Made by a program: the position numbers and the translations under genes
The notes under the pieces: generated by a model
The model's input: only the letters and a program-made list of their open reading frames with translations
What the model was told of the DNA's origin: nothing
The model's database searches: none
Shown here: piece after piece, positions 1-13,000 of the stretch
How the letters are laid out: each line of letters opens with the position of its first letter
Position numbering within the stretch: position 1 is the first letter of the stretch
Assembly: GCA_020650975.1 (NCBI GenBank)
Contig: JAIPMN010002946.1
Coordinates: 1-39,772 of the forward strand
Length of the DNA: 39,772 bases
Source: Apostichopus californicus
Taxonomy: Eukaryota; Echinodermata; Holothuroidea; Aspidochirotida; Stichopodidae
Reading direction: 5' to 3'

Positions 1-3000
1 GAAACAAAGAAGTACCTAAATTTTGTGAATAAAGGCAAAGAAGCAATGAGGAGACAAAACTGGGGATGTTTCCCGTTTTGGTAGAAAATTATCTTTCATT
101 CAGCGAAGCCTGGTTTTATGGTTTTAAGTGAGAACTTGTTGCATTAGTCTATATTGAAATATCTTCCCCAAGTGTGGTTAAACCAAAAGGACATGAAGTA
201 TTTTAAGACTGATCATTACATAATTGTGTGTATGTGTTTAAGGGAACACAAACCGAACCGTGACAGAGAACAGAACCGTGACAGAGATCTTTATGAAGAA
301 CAACTTCCCCCACACACACAGTTAAAAGGGAATTCTTGCTCTGTTTGGGAGATATCCTAGTTTAGAAAATAATGTCTAAGAGCTGTCATTATGTAAATCT
401 GTCATTATGTAAATCTGTCACGTCGCAGTGTCACTAGGATCCGAAAGTCTTAAATACTTTCTCTTTTATAGTTTTCCTTATTTTCAAGAAAACTATTTCA
501 TATTATATTTCATATTTCAAGGTAGAATGTTGACAAAGGTTGATTCTGAAAACACTGCCTTCATAAGGTCTTTTTCAAGAGCTTCAGTATTTTTGATTCA
601 ACATTTGCAGAAGCCACCTCCATGACAGAAAAAAAAATGTTGTAATAAATACAGAGAAGTGTAAAAAACAAAACTGAAGCACAGGTGGCTCAGTTACATG
701 ATGTCATTATGTAGAGTTGATGAAGTCTTTTGTATAGTGTGGGGGAGGATCATTAAATCTGCGATATGGAATAAGATTTTGCTTATTACCTGTTTGTGGA
801 AGTTGTTTATGACGGTAATCTCTATCATGTAGATAAATAGTGATGGTTGGGGTTTTGTGTCTGTTTTAACTTCCTTATCCTCACCAAAAACAGAAAAAAA
901 AGAAGCTAATCTGTTTGTGGAAGGATTACATTTGGAGGTCATTTAATTTGACCCAGGTTTGTTGACATGCAACACCTAAAATGTAGGCTGTTATTGTGTC
1001 TTACAGTTTTGTGTAAAAATGTTTGATTCTATAAATTCTCTGCGTTGATTGGCTTATTGACTCAAGATAAGCAGGAATTGTTTAAGTCCTAGATAAGCAG
1101 CCCGTGTCAAAGTGTGTTATTGTATGTGTGTAGTTATAGGGCATCCCACTGGTTTGGAAGTTATGTAACAGCTACATGTATGAATATTTAGTTGGTGGAA
1201 AGGAACAGTTGATGGACTGTCTTAATGAGAGCAGAAGCAAACAAAACCAGCATCATTAACATAGAAATAACAGCTAAGAATTATGGTGAAAAAAATCTTC
1301 TTTCCATTTCTGCCATCAATATTGCAGTATTGATGTGTCCCCTTCACACACAATACTGAAGACTTCGGCAAGTCTAAATATGACATCATCAAACCACATC
1401 CGCTTGAACATTGAACGGTTGTATTTTATGTGAATTACAATGTTTACATCCTGAGGTAGTAACAGATTGTGCAAAAGGCTGAATCTAGCATATTGAAGTT
1501 ATGAATATGGCCTCTTGCTGGCATAATTTTTCAGTATGCGATCACTGTTCGTGTTCACCTTGAACCAAAACTGAAACTGAAAATAAAGAGAAAGCGATAA
1601 TTTTAATCTCCTTTAGACAGTATGACATTGTGTTGTAGTTGGCATTGTGTTAGTGCCATGACATGACCTTAAACTATGATATCTCACAAACATTGTGTAA
1701 GATGCCTGGGTGGGGGGGGGTGGAGGGGGAAGTGGATGGGGATTTGTTGATCACAAACATTTAGCTAAACATGACAGTTGGGTTCACTTCTGGTTTCATG
1801 GTTGATTAATTTGAATCTAGTTACAATTAATTATGAGTAATACTCTATAGTTTTATTTACACTGTGAACCAAAGACAAAGAGCCGAGCACTCCGATGGGG
1901 GGTCCGTGGGTTAATTTGGTGTCTCCGTCAATATTTACCGCTCTCTCACGTCAATCACCTTCTCTGATGGGCCTCCAGTTTCATCGTGTCGATCAGGGTC
2001 TCTTGAATTAAGTTTGATCAGCTGATGGGAATAAGCCTGTTTAAATGTTTATCAGTTCATGGATTAAGTCTGTCGTGAGGTAAACACGCAATTAACTCCA
2101 TAAACGGTCCAGCAGTGTAGCTATATATATATATGGACACAATCAGCTTATTATCAAACAGTCAATTTATCTAAATTTAACTAAGTTCTGTGGTATTAAT
2201 ACACTTGTCTGTATGTGATGTAACCATGATTAAGTTAGTGAATGGATTTATTGGGCTTGGTAATCCTGATGAAGTACTTCACAGGCTTTGAAAAGACATA
2301 TAGAACTCTTGCAATAAATAATAAGTGTTTCTTTGGGATTTGGGAGTAAGAGGCATGAAACTACATGTCTATAAAATTTGCATGGAGTGTACTAAATCAC
2401 AGGGGGCAGGGGGTGGGGGTGGGGGGAAGTATGTGACCTTCAAGGTGGTCTTCAATCCACCTATCAATGCGACTTGCAAGACCTTATAACGAAGCAATGT
2501 CTTTCGCCGCATAAATCGCCATTGTGACAATGAAAATTCACAGAAAGGAAGCCATGAAGTATACATACTTCTGGGGAGTTCTACTTGCCATAGGATGTAC
2601 CTAACAGAACAGATGGACAATGCAGATATTTAGAACATGTATTTCCACATGAAAGTAGGAACTGCCTTGGGTGCTGTGGCTCGTGGATTGGGAACAAAAT
2701 TTCTGTGTGACCGACAAGATTAACTTTTGTGCCCACCAGTTTACTGAAGTTAATGTATGGTCAAGTTATGTGGTACTTAATGGCAGTCATCTGTGCACTT
2801 GACCGAGGCCCTGCTGTTCAATCAAAGGGTTTGGTAGTAGAAAATTGGTCTTTTCTTGATGGCTTTCATCTTTAGTACAATGTTTACTGCAGTGATGTTT
2901 AATACCTTCACAAATAATCTCAGCATAAATTGAGAAAGTCATCAGATACTCTGTGTTAACTTTGCATCCATCAGAATGGGGAAGATAATATTCAGTCCAG

Positions 3001-4035
3001 GAAGTGAAAATGTTCCATCTACTTCATTATCCTCGGCGTACACATCAAAATGAGGTGGTTTCGTACAAATATGTGTTCATTTGTGACAAATGACCCAATT
3101 GATAGCATCCTACCCAACGAAGATCATTTAAAACTAGACCCAAGGATAAATGGTTTCCTTGACCATTGTCATGAACGAAACAATAGTACTGTCCAGCATC
3201 TGTTAACCTGGCTTCACTGCACTTGCTTGCAAGTTCAACTCTGTTATAGAATATTGTATTGTTTTGTCACATAACAAGAGATATAGGCGAGCATTTGTTT
3301 ATCATGCCAAAAACATAAGTGTCCATAACCAAAATGCTCCCTCCCGCCAATCCAAATGGAGAGAGAGAGCATATATTTGCTCTTCTCCTTCTCCCCTCCC
3401 AACCCCTGTTTGCTTCGAGCCTTTCAGTCCCATGCAAACTGACTGTTCACAGTTAAGCATCGGGCGCCTTTGTGTTGGTACAGGCGTTAAGCAAATACTC
3501 TGGCATTGGGTTTGTGCATGAGACCATAACAGCTCGAATCAATACATGAACCTGATGTGGGAAAGCGAATCCGAACAGCAGTGTCTTGTTGTCCCTTCCA
3601 GTGGTTTAAAATAAAGAGGATTATACTTTTATCAGTTGAGTTTGAAATCCTGTCTGTGGTTTTAGTCACTCATCAACCCCTCTACTGGAGGGAGGACACA
3701 TCAGGTGCTGCTATTGTCCTCCAGATAAACTCTGTACCTTAATTTCTTCAGGAGCAGGATGCTATAAAAAAAAATTTGGACCGTGTGAATTTCACAAGTG
3801 ATTTAATTGCTCATTGTTTCTGCAACTCTCATATCGGTCAAGCAAGCTGCACTTTTGGAGAGAAAATTTGGAAAGCAAAAATTGAAGGAAAAAACAAAAA
3901 ACAATAGTTTTGTTGTATCCTTCAGGCAGGATGTGTTTGTCGAATTGAAGGAGCTCTTAAATGGAATATAAAGCTACAGTCAGATCAAGTTTGCCTTTTA
4001 ACAGTGATCAAATCATGAATTATTTACCCTGAGTA
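1..4035. other. Upstream region, no gene recognised
   Basis: AT-rich sequence without a convincing coding region on either strand. It presumably contains the promoter and 5' untranslated sequence of the Crumbs gene, but I cannot place a transcription start. Visible items are a 16-bp direct repeat at 383-414, a G-rich tract near 1709-1731, a TA run near 2124-2133 and a more GC-rich block near 1880-2000 of unknown role. Confidence 0.5.
383..414. repeat. 16-bp tandem direct repeat, two copies
   Basis: The unit ctgtcattatgtaaat occurs twice in succession and a third partial copy (ctgtca) follows. Each unit contains ATGTAAAT, one base from the POU octamer ATGCAAAT. Whether it is regulatory is unknown. 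Confidence 0.6.
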
Positions 4036-4090
4036 ATGGAGTTTTGTAAACTATCTGTTATCGTATGGATATGTGTTATTTCTATTCCAA
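4036..4090 (+). CDS. crb: Crumbs exon 1: start codon and signal peptide
   Basis: Encodes residues 1-18 plus one base. The ATG has G at -3 and G at +4, and an in-frame TGA at 4030-4032 shows that it is the first possible start. The peptide has a short polar N-terminus (MEFCK) and a hydrophobic core ([12 protein letters not shown]), as in a signal peptide. It ends at a strong donor (CAA|GTAAGT) in phase 1, and joining to exon 2 gives ...[14 protein letters not shown], running straight into EGF1. The 7 kb distance makes this an inference, but donor strength, phase and signal-peptide character all fit. Additional untranslated exons upstream are possible. Confidence 0.78.
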
Positions 4091-7000
4091 GTAAGTACTT
4101 CAGATTTGTCCAGTTACAGGCTTTTGATTGGTGGATATTTTACCTGCAAGTAGCAGAACCTTTTTTTACAGAGATTTGGAGATGGAATCATTGTCTGGGT
4201 AAACGAGCTATTTTGATTGGGCCAAATGTTGCACTTAACAGTAAACCTACTACTGTATACGCTTTGGGATGGATTAAGAAAAAAGGTCCTTATTCTAGCT
4301 AATGGGAAATGAAGAGTTAAAGGGAAAGAGTGGGGTATGGGATAGGCTTCTACCAGTCTTATTGAGTGGGGTAGGGGATAGGTTCCTACCAGTCTTATTG
4401 AGTGGGGTAGGGGATAGGCTTCTACCAGTCTTATTGAGTGGAGTAGGGATAGGTTTTTACCAGCCTTATTGTTCACTGTACACTATTTGATACACAGTTA
4501 TCATAGCTCTTGTGGTATAAGTGTAGGAGAAAATCAGATGTTTTGTGGTTTTAATTGACAAGGTGCTCATATCGAACCTTCACAAGTTGTATTTCATTTT
4601 TAAAACAACACACAGAAAATGCTGTAATTAATTTGGTTAGGAGTGGAGATCCATATTTATTCATAGAAAAGTCATAAATATTGACAGACGACTGTTAGAA
4701 GAGGATGAAGTGGTCAAGGTAATTGGGCACCATCATACTGGTAAACAAAAATAACAACAATAATGACAACATGTAAACAAAATAAATTAGGAATTTTCAA
4801 GATATTGTTTATTAGCATACATGTTACAGACAAACCACAGAACAATAAACTGCTGGCTGTGAAACAAAAGGCTTAAAATTGATGGCAGCAATCTCGGTTG
4901 TTTCCTCTTGGATTCGCAGCTTGCCCAGGATCAGCCACTGATTCTAGCTTGCACAGCAAAATGTTCATGTCAAAAGAACAATGTTTTGTTTTTTGTTTCA
5001 ATCTTTTGTTTGACAACAATGGTCATTGTTCTGTTTGATTTTGCTGTTTACACTGTTCTGTTATAATGTGTCACACATTTTTCTCATAGTTTTGAAAGGC
5101 AATTTATAGGAAACTCTGGTCAGTCTCTGCATGCAGGAATTGTTTGATACAAGGCTGCAAAATTGTTAAGCTCCATTTGAGACTATTCTTTGCAGTGTTT
5201 ACAGAAATCTTACAAGCATAAATTGTTTACGGGAATAGTAGAATTGAAAGGCGTCATTTATCAAGTGCTGTTTTGAAATGTGTTAGACAGATAAGGATAT
5301 GAAGATGATATAAATATGGGGATTCATGTTTTGTTTGAAATATGTAAACTGAACCTTAATTTTGTGAATAAAGACACTGATACATCAGTTTTTTGGGCAA
5401 CTTTTCTGTCACATGTAATCTCCCACCTCCCACAAATTCAAAAATGTTCACGTTCATTGGAGTAAAATTTAAGGTTCCTGTGAGAGCAAACATCTCTTCC
5501 CATGCTCCCTCCCCTCCCTCTCCCCACCCTTCCTCCCCCTCCCCTCCCCACCCTTCCTCCCTCTTCATGTATCCAAACTTGTTCGTTGGGTCTGAGTTTA
5601 GCATACATTTAAATGTGAAAAATAAATGACTTTAACAGTCTCTAAACAACTTGTTTCAAATAAACCAGAACATATCCAATATATTTCTCTGACATGAGAG
5701 GAAGAAAGTTTGGTAGGAATCTTTGAGAGCAAATGAAGCCATTTTAACCAAATTCTTTTGCACATTTGCATTGCATTTGATTGAAATCGCTCAGTTTTAC
5801 TATTTTTAGTTCAGTTCAGTAAGTATTTTTAGTACTATTTTTAACTCAGGTTTACTATGTAAACCCACTCTTGGGTTTACAAAAGTGATCTACATCCTAC
5901 CAGGAGTGTTAAGCAGGGCTTCTTTCTTCCCCTTTGCCTCTTGCTTTGCCTCCTGCTTCTCTTTAATTTGTTTCTACCCCTCCCTCCACACCCTCCTCCC
6001 CACCCCCCCTCCCCCCAGCTTCCTGTAGATGAGAAAATTTGAGTGACGATTGAGTGAAGTGATGCCGAAAATCAACTCCTGTAACATCATAGCATATATA
6101 CAGCACTTACTGTACTCAGTAAATTTCCCTTTATTGTTTGCCTTTTAATACTTAAACCCCAGTTTTATTGTCATTGTTATCTGTCCATTGTATGCCTTGG
6201 TAAGACTTAGAGGTAGTAGTACCACTTTACCTCTATATAAGAGATTGTTCCCTTCAATAGAGAGAGTCTCTCTTCAATGATTCCAAATTGCTTGTATACA
6301 TGTCCAAGTTTAGTCTATTCAGGGAGCTAGTAGCAGCTCCCTGGTCTATTGTTATACGAGCAAACTTTGTGCTCTGACCAATGAATTGTGACATTTTTGA
6401 ATTGCCTATCACACTAGTTATAGGGAGTGGTTTCTTGAATTACCTCAGCAGAGTGGAAAGGGATTATCTACTGTCCTGAAAGAAGTGTACAGCAGTCGAT
6501 ATAAAGTAAATAAAATAGGGGAGAGTTAGATTGTTGAGTTGTGGTTGTCAGCTTTGTTGTGAGTGAATGATCGCTGTGGACCTAGACCTTGTTTATTTAG
6601 TATCATCTTGTGTAGTACCCTCTACTTGAATTATAAAAGCTTGAAAACTTCAAGAGTGGCTGATTCAAAACTTTGGTTCAGGGGAAGTTGTGATACTTTG
6701 CACTAAATTCCCATTTCAGTGTACATTAGATTATTAGGTTTTGCCAGTTAATTTCATAAAGTAACAGAGAAACGATAAAATATAAAATAAAAAAATAAAA
6801 ATAATACATAAAAAATGTTGATATACCCTTTTATGTGATTAAAACTCAAATGAAAATAGTTTCTGGTTGACAAAATGGTTTTAGATTGAGTTATGTTCAT
6901 TTGGTTTAGAAAGGTACAATATTGTCGTAGTTTTCTTAATTAGAGGTAGCCCTCTCTTTACCGTCTTACTTGAAAAGAGCGGAAATTATCTTGGGTAGAA

Positions 7001-10000
7001 TATGATTTGAAATGCTTAATTACTGCTTGTAATTGTTTAATGTTGTAACTGTGAGATCACTGATATGAAGCCTGTTGTAGCCAAGAATTAGTTTGCTTTC
7101 CTAAAGACTAATATGTCATAAAAAGCCAGTCGGTAACCATTGTTCATTTCTTATTTTCTTTTATTCAAGTTACACTGTCATTTATTTGCTACTTAGGAGA
7201 TCAGACAATAGAAGATCAGAGCTCATATTGTTGTGCTGTCATGGCAACTGTAAACCACTAAACCGTGGGGAAAAGAAATATAAATGTAGTCTGTTTAGTT
7301 CATAGTGTCTCATATGTATGTGTATAAAAGAACTTCAATAAATGGAGAAATTTAAAAATGATAAATATACCATCATTAGCAACTGATTGTGGTTAATAAT
7401 AGCTCAAAATTGGCGTAAGTTCTCAACTTAATTTCTGCATTTTCTTTGCTCAAATCAGTTTTACTAGTAGCTAGCTATAGGTATACATGTAGCAAATTTG
7501 TACATAATTCCAACACTGCATGCAATTATGAGCAGTGAATTCGTAGGTGAGGCTAAGGAACTTGGGCCCTATCTACCCGAAATTTATCAAATTCACTCTT
7601 GACTCCACCTAGTTAAGAAATGTGGGATGGAATAATTTGAAAAGTTACATTCATCATCAATGAATATAAATTAGGATCTATAAACTCTAGACAAATGAGG
7701 GCAAATCTCTCTGTTTTTTTTGACAGGTGAAGACCAAGTTCTCATCTTTTGTCATTTGCTTCTAGGTACCTCGTAACGCGCATTAGATGAAGGTTATACG
7801 TATAGTGACGTTAACTCAAACTATAACACCAAACTTGTATTGCCAGTTGCAATAATTTACAATCACCTCTTCTCTTTTGAATTATTGTTTCCTCTCATGA
7901 TCACTGGCAATGATGAATCAATAATTATGCAAAGTATACGTCCATCTGCTGTGAATATATTATGCTGTATGTGTTGTCGGTATGGAGCTGTGATGTGAGA
8001 AGTAAAGCCTGTGACCTTTCTGAAATTCATTTGTAACAGTGTGTGTTTGTTTGATCATACACACACCTGTAGTGTATAACAGGAGCATGGTTTGAGTTTG
8101 ACTCTCTCTGTGGAGACATCAGACCTTCTGTCAAGCCGGGGACCTTCCCTAAAACAGCAGTGTCCATTGATTTGTTGTGATCTATAGTGGTACCATGCTA
8201 GACCAAAAGGAAACATATCTGATAAGATTACATGACTTTAGTTGAGTTTAGAGACCCAAGGATCAGGAAGCCTTACAGTAGCTTACTTGATGTTAGATCG
8301 TAGATAAACACCGGCTTATTTCAAGCCTTCTCTTTTCGATAAGTGTTCAGAGGATAACGAGGCAGGGGTGAGTTCACTCCCATTCCTGCTCCCGGGACCG
8401 CCATTTCATGCCCCCATCCGACGGACGAGAGTGTATCCCCAAGCATCTGACCACTTTCTCAAATACTGAGGAAGGCAAAGGCAGCCCATTTCGACATGTG
8501 TACCGAAATTGCATCAGGAGCAACAGAATTAGGCACAAAATACAAAGGATTACAAAGGAACACATAAAATTAATTAAATTAGTGACACACAGAATATCTT
8601 CGTTGGATGATACAGTTAAAAACTTGTAAATTATCATCTTTTATAGTCACGTTGTAACCACGTAGAATGCTTGGTTAGACTGAGTGGTATCCAATTCTAT
8701 GCGTGAACTTTAACAAGATGCTCAGGTAAAAGTGAATGCAAAATGCATAAATAAATTCTTCTTGATTGAATAGAAATAAAGCATTTAACAGTGATTGTGT
8801 AATATAATGAATTATTAGTATGTAATGGGACAAATGGTATTTAGAAACTGTCAGATTCAGCTATATTGCCTGCCGAAACCATGCAGTAGTAGTACATATT
8901 GAGTAACAGATGGAACAGTAGCGTCAAATTTGACAGACATGATGTTTAACCAGCTTGTATGACTCACGTTTTGTTCAGCAGTTGTTTTACTTTTTTAAAA
9001 GCAGATGGTTGTTTTTGAAAATTATTTGTCATATCAATTGTCTTGTCACCATGACAATGAGTGACGACAAAAATTAACCAATTATTAATTATTTATTTAT
9101 TAATTATTCCCTGCATATCTGTGATCGCCTATCGTTGTATGCAATTTGCATACAATACTGATTATACTGTACAGCTTTGAATGCTCTCACACTCAATCTG
9201 AAGATACCTAAACCTTTATTTGCACATGTATGAATCATTCAAAGCAAACATGGTTCGATATTCTTGTTTAGTCATTTAGTTGATACATTTTTGCCACAAT
9301 TTGTTAGAGTTTTTTGGGAGAAAGAATTGTTTTTCCACACAACATTCTTATATGAGGTACTTTATGATAAAGGATGGCTTGAGCATGGCATTTGGGTCAT
9401 AATGAGTCTTAAAAAGCCATAATCCAATACTCTGGTCATAATCGATATCAAGTTAAAATCCAACATTGAACTTAAGGACTTGAAACACAAATAATCTTTC
9501 TTTGTGCCTGACATATATCTTTCTGTGTGTTGACTTGGAAGCTACTAATCACCTCTAAAATATCTGCAAATGTTCATTCAAACTAAACTGAAAGATAATG
9601 TTGGCTCTTCTGTGCATCTAATTGTTAATTATCTAAGTCCATTTGTTTTAATTAAATAAACTTTAAAAAAAATCTTTTATCTAAAGGTAATCTGTTGAAT
9701 TGTTGCTTGGAAGAGAATAGTTGCTGATAAATGGTGTGAATCATATCAAGATCACTTCTTTCGTTTTAACCTGCAGTCATCCCTTAAATGTTATTGTTGT
9801 CAATTATTTTACTGTTTGAGGAATGCCCGATGTGTGCATTGCACTTGACATATCAGCGTTGTTTAAGGTTTGAGTCATATTTCCAGGAGCTCTCAATGCT
9901 TCCTTTTATCGGCATTGATTTGTTTAGATTTCCAAAGTGGATCTCAATATGGACTTTGTCAATCTGTTTAAACATCATACGACGCACGCGACGTGTAGCT

Positions 10001-13000
10001 ATGTTAATGCCAAGAATTGCATTCGAATGATAAACTCTCCTATTAACTGATTAGTTTTTATACATTCCTCTGGTCTTTGTCATGATCAAGCAAACAAACA
10101 ATGTATACCAAATACCGGAACAGTTTAGCCTGACGTTAAGTTTCTGTTGAAGCGTCATGGTTCTGAGCTTAAAATCATGTATAATGTACAGGGTATGACA
10201 CTTGTTACAGGTTAACTCGAGAAATACGTCATACGAAGGATGAAAGAGCACTTTGGTGTTGGGGTGACATATGGTATAGGAACATGGAGTTGACTTTACA
10301 TTAGATAGGTTTTGTGGGAGAAGGGAAGGGAGGGCAGGGGGATGGTGGGGTGGTATTTTACTGATCGACTTCAATGCTAGCTGTTTCTTACTCTTTTGCA
10401 GTTGTCCATATATATGTCATACAGGGCTGATAGTTCTTTGTTTGGGAACTAACAGATTAACTGTTTGGGATTAAAAGATTAACTGTTTGGGATTAACAAG
10501 TTAGCTGTTATGGATCTTCTGCTTTCAACTGATATATATCCATTCCAGCTCTGGAGCAGGGATGTTGTGTTCAATATAATGAGAGTAATATTTCAGTATC
10601 TTGCCCAAATTGCATGGTTCAATTATTAAGCATGTGCTGTTCCTGAGTTGACCCTGATGTTTTGTACTTTCACATTTCATCTGACATCCAGAGAGAGATA
10701 ACAACAGCTTTAAAAATGCAGATATGCATGGTCAACCTTGACTAGTGTAGTTAGTGGATTTGGGGGTACTGAATGGTTATGTGAACTTATGTGAACTTAT
10801 ATGAACTATGACTGTTTGTGGCAGTTTGTCACTATTCCAAACAAACAGCGGTCTGGCCCTGAGACAACCTTTAAAGTTTATGATTCCCTCATGAAGAGCA
10901 TAGTTGGGATCTTCGACAACATGAATTTGTATTACAAATGGAATCTGTATTACTAAGTTATTTTACTGTTGTAACTTGTTATTCCTCTGACATGCACATT
11001 ATTGCTTTGGTTTGCCATCAACCTGTTTGAACAACAAACTGCTCACATTTCCACAAATAAAAAAGAAAGTTAAGGAGTAAGTTTATAGCATCTTATAACT
11101 TGATATTCAAATTGTCTTAATTTTCTCCTTCAGGTAAAAACTGTACAATTGCTAACTTTTGCCTATCAACACCTTGCCTGAACGGTGGATCCTGCAATGA
11201 CTTCTTGGAGGGTTTCAACTGCACCTGCTCCGACGGCTACGAGGGAGACACATGCCAGAGGGAGACCGACGAGTGTGGGAGCACACCTTGTCAGAACGGT
11301 GGACAGTGCGTTGACCTCTTAGCTCGCTATGAGTGTGCCTGTGCTGGAGGTGAGTCCACCGCAGTAGCTGTAAAATTGAGAATCAAACAAAATTACGAAT
11401 TATTCACTTATTAATGTACTGTTGTTAGTTTGTATAATTGCATTCTTTGAATGTCATACTCTGACTTGGAGAACATTGTCCAATATGTGGGTCAAAATGT
11501 GAAAAAAATAAATTAAAGCTGTTCGAAGAGCGTTTATATTTTGATTTGGGTTCTTTGTTTTTTATCATGGCTTTGTTCCCATCGTCAGGAAAAGGGATTT
11601 ACAATATGCTAACAGCGCTGATCTCTAAAAGAACTAAATTTAATTTTTTAGATATCAGCTCGTTAAGAACTATCTCTATATCCTTAATGACTCGTTACTT
11701 ATTAATTGTTCAATGACAATCCAATGAATTTGAAAATGAAAGCAGCTCAAACTCTGCTGGCTAAGTTCTCAAAAGTCCAGTCTTGTTTTGAAGTACAGTT
11801 CAGAGCAAAATCATCACTTACGTAACTCATACTCTGAGAGGATATTTGTGCGGCATTCATGAGCGTACTATTTTTTCTTGTCTTGTTATGCAAATATCTG
11901 TGTAATTTGTTTTATCTTTTAGGTTACTCTGGTGCAGACTGCCAGATTGACATAAACGAATGCGGTTCCAGTCCTTGCCAGAACGGTGGAATATGCCAAG
12001 ATGGTATTGATATGTTCAGCTGTGACTGTCAGCCGGGATGGGAAGGTAATTTTTCGTTTTTCCTTTTTTTTAGGTAGAGGTATACAGATAGCAAGAGGAT
12101 GGGGAAGGGTGTGGGGGGGGGGCTATGAGGGAGTGATAGCACAAGATGACTATAATATGATGGGACAGCAAATTAAGGAATGTCATGACACGATTGTCTG
12201 GTGTAAATGAAATATCCTGAGTAACTGAATATGAGTAGTTTTTGAGGGTCGTAAATTGCATTCTGAGCTGAAGTAGGGAGTGGGATGTGAGCATTCACAT
12301 TTCAGTGTATGACTGTATGGTACTACTTTCAAGAGAAAATATTGTTTTTCACGTATGTTCTGTTCATTAATTTATTGTTCAGGACCTACCTGTGCCGTCA
12401 ACATTAACGAGTGTGCATCGGACCCCTGTCAGAACCAAGGGACTTGCCAGGACGGTACCGATGGTTACACCTGTCGCTGCACCATCAGTTGGGAGGGTAC
12501 CCACTGTCAGACCGACGTCGATGAATGTCTCCGAGGGTACTGCCGCAATGGTGCCACCTGCTCCCACGGTCTGGGAACGTATAGTTGTACGTGTGCGACC
12601 GGTTGGACTGGGCAGAATTGCACAGATAACATCGACGAATGCCAGTCTTCGCCGTGCAGGAATGGAGGGCGCTGTGCAGACCAAGTCGACGGCTTCCAGT
12701 GTAATTGTGCTACTGGGTAAGCAATACCAATTCACAGGGCGTACTACCTCATGTAACCTTATGCATTACCGTATTTACCTCGATCTAGCATCTGGAAATT
12801 TCTTTGTGTGTGTATGGCCATCTCCCTTCCGTAATTGCTTTCCTCTTGTGTAAGCATCGCTCTTCTAGCGCTCTTGATAATATTCATCAATCCTTCTCAT
12901 CTTACATCTTTTTATCGCTTTGGATTCACAATTTGTGCATCTTGTTTCACCGCACAAGGTTATATGAGGTGAGTACGTCGCTCGTTAATTCCCAAACCAG

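Larger units (their letters stand above)
4091..11133 (+). other. Intron 1 (7.0 kb)
   Basis: The longest intron. It runs from GTAAGT to a pyrimidine-rich acceptor (tttctccttcag). I see no coding sequence in it. It holds a 36-bp tandem repeat (4329-4471), a long pyrimidine tract (5506-5565), C-rich tracts near 5990-6017, a block of A/T homeodomain-like sites near 9070-9110, a palindromic octamer element (9135-9155) and short direct repeats near 10440-10510. Long first introns often carry enhancers, but none is demonstrated here. Confidence 0.75.

Noticed and set aside
5356-5629. Overlapping open frames on both strands with Pro/Ser- or Gly/Glu-rich peptides
   Set aside because: Both are translations of a low-complexity pyrimidine/purine tract in intron 1.
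10051-10374. 107-codon minus-strand frame in intron 1
   Set aside because: No domain, low-complexity ends and no splice or conservation signal visible. The length is within chance expectation for a window of this size.
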